NCBI GenBank assembly: GCA_001794935.1
Contig: MGLY01000088.1
Location: forward strand, 23,582-36,031
DNA length: 12,450 nucleotides
Direction: 5' to 3'
DNA from: Chlamydiae bacterium RIFCSPHIGHO2_12_FULL_49_9
GTDB taxonomy: Bacteria; Chlamydiota; Chlamydiia; Chlamydiales; SM23-39
The notes below the pieces were generated by a model. That model worked only from the letters and a program-made list of their open reading frames with translations, made no database searches and had not been told where the DNA came from. The position numbers and the translations under genes are program-made. Positions 6,649 to 12,450 of the stretch are shown here, piece by piece. Every line of letters begins with the position of its first letter. Positions within the stretch are counted from its first letter, which is position 1.

Positions 6649-8076
6649 ATGAACTCAATCCTTGCCGAACTAGCGAAGCGCCCCGCAAAACTCGACTGTC
6701 TCAAAGACCCGGCCGTGCTCAATTTAGAGGGGCTGACTCTCACCCCATTCCACATGGTGGCTCTCATCATTTTCGGCCTGGCCGTTCTCCACACCTTCTC
6801 TGTCCACAAGATTAGATCTTACGCCCGCTCTCTCGAGTCGACCCAGGCGCCGAAAAGGCTTTCAAACCAGGAGAGAAGTTTAGGGATTCACCTCCTTTAT
6901 TTTCTATCGGAAGTGGAGATTGTCTTCGTCTTATGGGCAATCCCTCTTTTTCTCACGATCACCTGCTTTTACGGCTGGAAAATCGCTCTCGAGTACATCA
7001 ACACCCGCGACTATACCGAGCCCCTATTTGTCGTAGTCACCCTCGCTGTCGCCTCAACACGCCCCATCCTGATGGCTGCGCAAAAACTCATCCAATGGGC
7101 GGCAAATGGGCTCGGCGGGTCGCTTGCCGCCTGGTGGTTCACTCTGCTCACTTTGGGGCCCCTACTCGGTTCCCTCATCACAGAGGTGGGCGCTATGGCT
7201 CTCTCTGCGCTCCTCTTGTCGCAGCAATTCTACACCCACCACCCGAGCAAAAAACTCGCCTATGCGACCATCGCGCTTCTCTTCGTCAACATTTCCGTTG
7301 GGGGGACGCTCACCGTATTCGCCTCGCCGACCATCCTGGTCCTCTCTCACTATTGGAACTGGACCTTGATGGAAATGCTCACTGATTTCGGCTGGAAAGC
7401 AGTGCTTGGCATTTTGATCTCAAATACGATCTATCTTTGCTATTTTAGAAAAGAGCTAAAAGCGATGGGCATCCGTCAAAGAGCGCTGGAAGCCTTCCAC
7501 TCATTTAGCGTTAAAAAAGAGGAAGCTCCCGTCCCCTTTTGGGTAACAGCCGCTCATATCCTTTTCCTCGCTTGGATCGTTCTGGTTGCCCACTATCCGA
7601 CGATTTTCATCGCGAGCTTTCTCCTCTTCCTCGGATTTCATAGAGCGACCCGCCATCACCAAAGCTCTATTCAGCTCGTCCGCCCACTTCTTGTCGGACT
7701 CTTTTTGGCCGGGCTTCTCATACACGGCGGACTGCAAGGTTGGTGGGTCGTCGCCGCCCTCAAAGATTTGAGCCCTACCGCCGTTTTTGGCACTGCGATT
7801 GCGCTCACCGGATTTAATGACAACACGGCGATCGCCTATCTCGCTACGCTGATTCCTGAATGGGGGGACATCTATGAATATGCGATTTTTACAGGGCTGA
7901 TTGCGGGAGGAGGGCTGACGGTGATCGCCAATGCGCCGAATCCTGCGGGTTATGCCATTTTGAGAAAGGACTTTGCTCAGGGAATCGAGCCGCTCAAACT
8001 CTTGGCCGGAGCCCTTATGCCGACTCTCATTCTCTATTTAGTCTTCTATCTTTTTAGTCCGCTGCTACAATTTTGA
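6649..8076 (+). CDS. Putative Na+/H+ antiporter, polytopic membrane protein
   Basis: The 475-residue product has about ten to twelve hydrophobic segments (for example 33-50, 78-108, 124-147, 157-190, 203-232, 249-266, 297-328, 346-370, 377-401, 411-430, 451-473). It resembles the putative Na+/H+ antiporter family known as Na_H_antiport_3 (PF07399), from recollection of its Gly-rich signatures. Two similar motifs stand out: GGTLTVFASP at 218-227 and GGGLTVIANAP at 420-430, each preceded by an acidic motif (TEVGAM at 178-183; FNDNTA at 389-394). Such paired motifs are typical of transporters built from two related halves with broken helices. The ion and direction cannot be read from sequence. 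The ATG has no strong ribosome binding site. The end overlaps the convergent gene by 12 bases. Confidence 0.82.
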   Translation: MNSILAELAKRPAKLDCLKDPAVLNLEGLTLTPFHMVALIIFGLAVLHTFSVHKIRSYARSLESTQAPKRLSNQERSLGIHLLYFLSEVEIVFVLWAIPLFLTITCFYGWKIALEYINTRDYTEPLFVVVTLAVASTRPILMAAQKLIQWAANGLGGSLAAWWFTLLTLGPLLGSLITEVGAMALSALLLSQQFYTHHPSKKLAYATIALLFVNISVGGTLTVFASPTILVLSHYWNWTLMEMLTDFGWKAVLGILISNTIYLCYFRKELKAMGIRQRALEAFHSFSVKKEEAPVPFWVTAAHILFLAWIVLVAHYPTIFIASFLLFLGFHRATRHHQSSIQLVRPLLVGLFLAGLLIHGGLQGWWVVAALKDLSPTAVFGTAIALTGFNDNTAIAYLATLIPEWGDIYEYAIFTGLIAGGGLTVIANAPNPAGYAILRKDFAQGIEPLKLLAGALMPTLILYLVFYLFSPLLQF

Positions 8077-8526
8077 TAGGTTCCTATACCCAAAAAGGAA
8101 AAGGGGAACCGAAGCTAAAAGATAAAGCGCCCAAAAGCCCGCATTCCATTTCAGAATCAAGACTCCTTTATAGGAGAAAAAGAGCATGAGAAGTCCTAAA
8201 ATGCAGAGCTGAACGCCGAGCGTTAAAAGGATCGTGGGCCCAAAGACATTTTTTTGTTTTTCCTCTTCTTGAACGACCGATTCAGCAGGAGCGGCTTCTT
8301 CCTCTTGAGCTTTAGGGGGAAACTGGGGCGGATAGAGCGACTGCATCGTCTCCCGGTTTTTAGAAGAGGTCAAAAAATCTTTGGGCGGGTAGGCGCTCGA
8401 CCTCGCCTGTTCCGGCTTTTCTTCTCGAAGATCGGCTGCGCAAAAAGGGCAGACAATGACATCGAGATCGATCTCCCCTTCGCAATTGAAACAAAGTTTT
8501 TGACGCTTCTTCGGTTTCATGGACAT
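8065..8526 (-). CDS. Zinc-ribbon protein with two C-terminal membrane helices
   Basis: The 153-residue product has an N-terminal zinc ribbon with two CxxC knuckles (Cys12/Cys15 and Cys26/Cys29), a Pro/Glu/Ser-rich linker containing two YPP segments (about 46-72) and an acidic stretch (75-90), then two hydrophobic helices at about 96-118 and 127-147. It probably sits in the inner membrane with the ribbon in the cytoplasm. Role unknown. From memory, C. trachomatis has a small hypothetical gene (CT556) just before lpdA-lipA, so this may be its counterpart, though here it is divergent. A second ATG at 8520-8518 (Met3) has a better-spaced AGGA (four bases, spacer five) than the first ATG, so the true start may be two codons later. 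Confidence 0.8.
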   Translation of the reverse strand: MSMKPKKRQKLCFNCEGEIDLDVIVCPFCAADLREEKPEQARSSAYPPKDFLTSSKNRETMQSLYPPQFPPKAQEEEAAPAESVVQEEEKQKNVFGPTILLTLGVQLCILGLLMLFFSYKGVLILKWNAGFWALYLLASVPLFLFGYRNLSKL

Positions 8527-8618
8527 CCTGCTTTCCGCTTCGAAGTATAATATTTAGATAACTTTTTTCCTAATGCCCTTTTTTACCTAAGTCGGCTAAA
8601 ATCAACCCGAGGTAGAAT
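8527..8618. promoter_or_regulatory. Divergent spacer with promoter-like AT-rich core
   Basis: This 92-base spacer separates the zinc-ribbon gene (-) from lpdA (+). Around 8544-8552 it holds TATAAT on the plus strand and TATTAT/TATACT on the minus strand at the same place, but no good -35 at standard spacing for either; TTAGGA (8571-8566) is 16 bases from the minus-strand TATACT. A second plus-strand candidate is TAAAAT at 8597-8602. lpdA has a clear ribosome binding site, GAGG at 8609-8612, six bases before its ATG. Confidence 0.3.
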
Positions 8619-10022
8619 ATGGCGGAAAGAAAGAAGTGCGACATCGCGGTGATCGGCTCCGGTCCCGGCGGTTACGTGGCGGCAATTAAAGCGACCCAAA
8701 TGGGCAAGTCGGTCGCCCTCATCGAAAAAAATCTTCTCGGAGGATGCTGTTTGAATGTCGGCTGCATCCCGACAAAAACGCTTCTTGCCAACGCCTCGAT
8801 TTTACACAGCATCCGAAGAGCTGCTGATTTCGGAATCAAGACGGGCCCCATCTCTTTTCACTACGATCAGATGAAGGCGAGAAAAGACAGCGTGATTACA
8901 AAAATCAGAACAAGTTTGGAAGGGCTCATCAAGTCCAATAAAATTACCATCTGTCGAGGAGCTGCCGAGTTTGAATCCCCCTATGTTTTAAAAATTGCAG
9001 GACAAGACAACCTCTTTTTGGAGGCGGGAAAAATCATCATCGCAACCGGTTCCATTCCCTTGGATATCAAAGCATTCCCGTGCGATCACGACCGCATCCT
9101 CAACTCCACTTCCCTCTTGGAGTTGACCGAAGCGCCAAAGAGTCTCGCAATTGTCGGCGGCGGCTACATCGGCTGTGAATTCGCCTCGCTGTTTGCGGAA
9201 CTCGGCTGCAAGGTGACTATTCTCGAAGCTCTTCCGACCATCCTGGCCGCTCAAGGAGCGTCGATCGCCCAATTCATGACAAAAGCGCTCACCTCTCGCG
9301 GCATCGAGATCAAAACGAATGTGAAAGTAAAAAGCATTGAGAACAAAAAAAGCCACGCGCTTATTTCCCTGGAAGACGGCCAAACCCTCGAGGCCGATTT
9401 TGCTCTTGTATCAGTGGGCCGCAAAGTCTACACCGATGGACTCAAGCTGGAAAAAGCGGGACTCAAAACAACAGAGAAGGGCTTTATTGCAACCGATGAC
9501 AAGATGCAAACGGATGTCAGGGGCATTTACGCAATCGGCGATGTAACCGGTAAATGGATGCTCGCCCACGTGGCGTCTCACCAAGGGGTCATTGCAGCGT
9601 CAAACGCCGCGGGCGTAGAGGCAAAAATGCATTATGAAGCAGTTCCCGCCGTCGTCTTCACGTCTCCCGAAATTGCAACAGTGGGACTGACTCTCGAACA
9701 AGCCAAAGAAAAAGGGTACGACGCCGCTCTAGGCTCATTCCCGTTCCAGGCCCTTGGCAAAGCCCAAGCCTCCATGGACACTGAAGGCTACACTCAGATC
9801 GTCTCGGATAGGAAGACAAAGCAGATCCTCGGCGCCTCTGCAATTGGCCATGAAGCGGGCAATCTCATCGCCGAGATGGCCCTTGCGATTCAAAATGAGC
9901 TTACGCTAGAGTCGGTTGCGGATACGATCCACGCCCATCCGACCCTGGCTGAAAGCTGGCTCGAGGCGGCGCTGATCGCCAACGAAATGCCAATCCATTT
10001 TCCGCCGAAAATAAAACGATGA
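8619..10022 (+). CDS. lpdA: Dihydrolipoamide dehydrogenase (E3)
   Basis: This FAD flavoenzyme reoxidises the dihydrolipoyl groups of the E2 subunits of 2-oxoacid dehydrogenase complexes and passes electrons to NAD+. The 467-residue product has the FAD-binding GSGPGGY (13-19), the redox disulfide motif CLNVGC (Cys44 and Cys49), the NAD-binding GGGYIGCEF (180-188), a second FAD motif IYAIGDV, and the C-terminal HAHPTLAE with the catalytic His440-Glu445 pair, which acts on the partner subunit of the homodimer. Length is normal for the family. Residue 43, next to the redox pair, is Cys where Thr is usual. The ATG has a good GAGG ribosome binding site. The stop overlaps the lipA start (ATGA), so E3 and lipoate synthesis are co-expressed. 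Confidence 0.97.
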   Translation: MAERKKCDIAVIGSGPGGYVAAIKATQMGKSVALIEKNLLGGCCLNVGCIPTKTLLANASILHSIRRAADFGIKTGPISFHYDQMKARKDSVITKIRTSLEGLIKSNKITICRGAAEFESPYVLKIAGQDNLFLEAGKIIIATGSIPLDIKAFPCDHDRILNSTSLLELTEAPKSLAIVGGGYIGCEFASLFAELGCKVTILEALPTILAAQGASIAQFMTKALTSRGIEIKTNVKVKSIENKKSHALISLEDGQTLEADFALVSVGRKVYTDGLKLEKAGLKTTEKGFIATDDKMQTDVRGIYAIGDVTGKWMLAHVASHQGVIAASNAAGVEAKMHYEAVPAVVFTSPEIATVGLTLEQAKEKGYDAALGSFPFQALGKAQASMDTEGYTQIVSDRKTKQILGASAIGHEAGNLIAEMALAIQNELTLESVADTIHAHPTLAESWLEAALIANEMPIHFPPKIKR

Positions 10023-10936
10023 ATAAACTCAACGTCTTGCCCCAAAATCCAGAAGTTGAAGAGAGCCAAGGGCGCTTCCCCTCTTGGCTGCACCGAAAAC
10101 TGCCTTTGGGCGGTCAGATTTTCAAGACGAATACACTCATCGACAAATACAAACTCAACACCGTTTGCGAAGAGGCGAAATGTCCGAATCGCTTTGAGTG
10201 CTACACGAAAAAGACGGCCACTTTCCTAGCCCTTGGCAAAGAGTGCACGCGCAACTGCGGCTTTTGCGATATCGATTTTAGCAAAACGCCAAAAGCGCCA
10301 GAGGCAGATGAGCCGATCCGGATTGCCCTTTCCGTCAAAGAGCTAGGGCTCAAACACGCAGTGATCACGATGGTGGCAAGAGACGATCTTCCCGATCAGG
10401 GGGCCTCCCACATCGCCCGCATTATTCAAGCAATTCGACAAGAAAACAAAGAGACAACAATTGAAGCGCTCACTTCAGATTTTTCCGGCGATTTCAATGC
10501 GCTCCACACAGTGCTTGAAGCAAGACCCGAGATCTTCAATCACAATATTGAAACAGTCCGTTCCCTCTCTACCCGCGTCCGCCACAAAGCCGAATACGAC
10601 CGCACCCTCTCAGTTCTCCATTTTGCCAAAGAGTCCAAGCTTTCGATCTTTGTCAAATCGGGCATCATGCTTGGCCTTGGCGAAACGGAAGAAGAAGTGA
10701 AGCAAACCATCCAAGACCTAAAAGATGCTGGCTGCGATATCATCACCATTGGCCAATACTTGCAGGCGAGCCGCAAAAAACTGAGAGTGAAAGAGTTCAT
10801 CCATCCCGATCTTTTCAAGGCCTACGAAGATTATGGCAATTCATTGGGTGTCAAGTACATGTATTCAGGCCCGTTTGTCCGCTCCAGCTACAACGCGAAT
10901 CTCTTTGCAGAAGGCCTTCTCATCAACTCTCATTAG
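10019..10936 (+). CDS. lipA: Lipoyl synthase
   Basis: LipA is a radical SAM enzyme that inserts two sulfurs into octanoyl groups on E2 and related proteins to form lipoyl cofactors. The 305-residue product has both iron-sulfur sites: the auxiliary cluster CX4CX5C (Cys50, Cys55, Cys61) and the radical SAM CX3CX2C (Cys76, Cys80, Cys83), plus the C-terminal RSSY (288-291) that supplies a serine ligand to the auxiliary cluster. Length is normal. It starts within the lpdA stop codon (ATGA) and has no strong ribosome binding site of its own, so translation is probably coupled. The pairing with lpdA makes functional sense because E3 acts on the cofactor that LipA makes. A long palindromic element follows, 13 bases after the stop. 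Confidence 0.97.
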   Translation: MNKLNVLPQNPEVEESQGRFPSWLHRKLPLGGQIFKTNTLIDKYKLNTVCEEAKCPNRFECYTKKTATFLALGKECTRNCGFCDIDFSKTPKAPEADEPIRIALSVKELGLKHAVITMVARDDLPDQGASHIARIIQAIRQENKETTIEALTSDFSGDFNALHTVLEARPEIFNHNIETVRSLSTRVRHKAEYDRTLSVLHFAKESKLSIFVKSGIMLGLGETEEEVKQTIQDLKDAGCDIITIGQYLQASRKKLRVKEFIHPDLFKAYEDYGNSLGVKYMYSGPFVRSSYNANLFAEGLLINSH

Positions 10937-10948
10937 AGAGAAGATGAT

Positions 10949-11085
10949 AAATAGAACAGGATCCGCTCGAAACGAGCGGGCAGGATCGCAGCTGAAGCTG
11001 CGGCAGGATAAGAAACATTTCTCTTCTTTTATCCTGCCTCGCGTTTCAAAGAGATCCTGCCGGCGCTTCGCCGATCCTGTTATTT
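10949..11085. repeat. Nested palindromic element with internal hairpins; possible terminator
   Basis: Three left-hand copies of CAGGAT (starting 10957, 10981, 11004) face three right-hand copies of ATCCTG (11031, 11054, 11074), giving three concentric arm pairs: AACAGGATC 10955-10963 with 11073-11081; GGCAGGATC 10979-10987 with 11053-11061; GGCAGGATAA 11002-11011 with 11029-11038. All centre near 11018-11020. The stretches between arms are themselves palindromes: CGCTCG-AAA-CGAGCG (10964-10978), GCAGC-TGAA-GCTGC (10988-11001) and GGCG-CTT-CGCC (11062-11072); the fourth (11039-11052) is not a clear hairpin. The innermost loop contains AGAAA-CA-TTTCT. AAATA 10949-10953 can extend the outer stem with TATTT 11081-11085. 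A T-rich run follows (11083-11093), so as RNA it could terminate lipA transcription. It may be a copy of an interspersed repeat family. Confidence 0.85.
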
Positions 11086-11103
11086 ATTTTTCTTGCTTTC
11101 CCC

Positions 11104-11132
11104 TTGCAAGACAAATCCCTCCTTCCTATCTT
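11104..11132 (+). promoter_or_regulatory. Putative glgC promoter
   Basis: TTGCAA (11104-11109) and TATCTT (11127-11132) are separated by 17 bases. The expected start site falls at about 11139-11140, immediately before the ATG at 11141, so the transcript could be leaderless. The match to consensus is moderate. Confidence 0.4.
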
Positions 11133-11140
11133 GCGGTTTA

Positions 11141-12427
11141 ATGGCCAAGCAAACCCAAGTCGCTACCATCGTTCTCGCAGGCGGACAAGGCACTCGCCTC
11201 CATCCTCTCACGGTCCACCACTCTAAACCTGCCGTCTCCTACGGCGGCAGATACCGCCTCATCGACATCTCAATCTCCAATTCAATCAACTCCGATTTTC
11301 GGCAAATCTTTGTCATCGCTCAATATCTCTCCGGAGAGCTCCAGCATCACATCAGCCAAACTTACCACTTCGACGCCTTTAATCCGGGTTTCGTCGATGT
11401 CCTGACTCCCCAAGGGACGGAAAACGGCCAAAGGGAATGGTTCGAGGGAACTGCCGATGCCGTTCGCAAAAATCTCCCCACGATCTTAAAATCTCCCGCA
11501 GACTATTTTCTCATCCTTTCGGGCGACCAGCTCTATAACATGGACTTCCGAGAGATGGTCTCATTCGCTGAGTTCAAAAAAGCCGATCTCACCATCGCCT
11601 CCATCCCAATCTGCGAAAAAGACGCCACCCGCATGGGCCTTTTAAAAATCGACAACCACTGCACCGTTATCGATTTCGTTGAAAAACCAAAAGATTCAAA
11701 AACTCTCAAACAATTTGAACTCTCCGATACCTTCTTTCACGATCGGAAAATCAAAAAAGTCAAATCCCCCTGTTATCTTTGCTCCATGGGCATCTATGTG
11801 TTTAAGAGAGAAGCTCTCATCTCCCTTCTTAAAATGGACAAGAGAGAAGATTTTGGCTACCACCTCATTACAACAGCCGTCAAGACAGGGAAAACATCCG
11901 CCTATGTCTACACCGGCTATTGGGAAGACATCGGAACCGTCGAGTCTTATTATGAAGCCAATCTCATGCTCACGCACGAAAAAAAAGGTCTCGACACCTA
12001 TGATGAGAAAAATCCGATCTACGCGCAGCCCACCTTTCTTCCCGGCCCCAAGATCCAGCAGACCAAAATCTCAAAGTCGATCATTTGCGAAGGGTGCATC
12101 ATTGAAGCGGAAGAAATTACAAATAGCGTGATTGGCCTCCGCTCCCACATCAAAAAAGGAACCATCATTCGAGACACCGTCATGATGGGCAATCACTTCT
12201 ATATGCCTCCCACGCATCAAGACAAGCCGATTCCTCACGATTTTTGGGTAGGAGAAAACTGTCTGATCGAAAAAGCGATTATCGACGAGCATGTCCAAAT
12301 TGGCAATAACGTCAAGCTTATCAATAAGAAAAAGTTGAAATATTACGATGGCGACAAGATCTTCGTTCGAGACGGGATCATCATCGTCACCTCCGGCGCC
12401 CGTATCCCCGATGGGTTTGAGTTTTAA
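11141..12427 (+). CDS. glgC: Glucose-1-phosphate adenylyltransferase (ADP-glucose pyrophosphorylase)
   Basis: GlgC makes ADP-glucose from ATP and glucose-1-phosphate, the committed step of bacterial glycogen synthesis. The 428-residue product from ATG 11141 has the nucleotide-binding GGQGTRLHPLT at 14-24, KPAVSYGGRYRLID, the catalytic-domain SGDQLYNMD at 127-135, VEKP at 180-183 (glucose-1-phosphate site region), GYWEDIGT at 259-266, and a C-terminal hexapeptide-like left-handed beta-helix (about 310-400). An upstream in-frame TTG (11093) would add 16 residues that do not match the family, so 11141 is preferred. There is no strong ribosome binding site, consistent with the closely placed putative promoter. 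Glycogen genes are retained in many Chlamydiae. Whether allosteric control by sugar phosphates is kept cannot be judged here. Confidence 0.95.
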   Translation: MAKQTQVATIVLAGGQGTRLHPLTVHHSKPAVSYGGRYRLIDISISNSINSDFRQIFVIAQYLSGELQHHISQTYHFDAFNPGFVDVLTPQGTENGQREWFEGTADAVRKNLPTILKSPADYFLILSGDQLYNMDFREMVSFAEFKKADLTIASIPICEKDATRMGLLKIDNHCTVIDFVEKPKDSKTLKQFELSDTFFHDRKIKKVKSPCYLCSMGIYVFKREALISLLKMDKREDFGYHLITTAVKTGKTSAYVYTGYWEDIGTVESYYEANLMLTHEKKGLDTYDEKNPIYAQPTFLPGPKIQQTKISKSIICEGCIIEAEEITNSVIGLRSHIKKGTIIRDTVMMGNHFYMPPTHQDKPIPHDFWVGENCLIEKAIIDEHVQIGNNVKLINKKKLKYYDGDKIFVRDGIIIVTSGARIPDGFEF

Positions 12428-12450
12428 TCCACTGAAATCTACACTAACCG

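Noticed and set aside
10957..11079. Regularly spaced CAGGAT copies as a CRISPR-like array
   Set aside because: The repeats are too short, reverse orientation at the centre, and the spacers are palindromes; no cas genes are present.
11093..11140. TTG start giving a 16-residue extension of GlgC
   Set aside because: The extra residues do not resemble the family N-terminus, and the ATG at 11141 gives the normal length.

Overview
The window reads as chromosomal DNA of a chlamydia-like bacterium (phylum Chlamydiota), most likely an environmental member outside Chlamydiaceae. This is an inference from the proteins: a SecA with a long insert in its preprotein-crosslinking domain and no zinc-binding tail, a chlamydial-style phosphatidylserine decarboxylase, a small zinc-ribbon membrane protein beside lpdA-lipA, and a GlgC of chlamydial character. 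From memory, Chlamydia trachomatis also has psd near secA and a small gene followed by lpdA and lipA. The family cannot be fixed from this sequence alone. No tRNA, rRNA, CRISPR array or insertion sequence was seen.

Layout. Bases 1-237 are the 3' end of a membrane protein gene (+), which runs tail-to-tail into psd (-). psd and secA (+) diverge from a 129-base spacer. secA overlaps by 4 bases a short gene for an exported, probably beta-structured protein of unknown role. From 4615 to 6507 lies a two-gene minus-strand operon of unrecognised proteins that look like candidate secreted effectors; its AT-rich upstream region holds a promoter-like sequence. A putative Na+/H+ antiporter (+) follows, tail-to-tail with a zinc-ribbon/two-helix membrane protein (-). 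Then come lpdA and lipA (+, 4-base overlap), a striking nested palindromic element of about 137 bp, and glgC (+).

How the genes fit together. Most are housekeeping: phosphatidylethanolamine synthesis (psd), Sec export (secA), ion homeostasis (antiporter), the E3 subunit of 2-oxoacid dehydrogenases and lipoate synthesis for their E2 subunits (lpdA, lipA), and ADP-glucose supply for glycogen (glgC). The most unusual parts are the palindromic element between lipA and glgC, whose three concentric arm pairs are separated mostly by small hairpins, and the two-gene operon at 4615-6507, whose upstream product ends in a disordered tail with a host nuclear-localisation-like basic cluster. All three convergent gene pairs overlap at their 3' ends.
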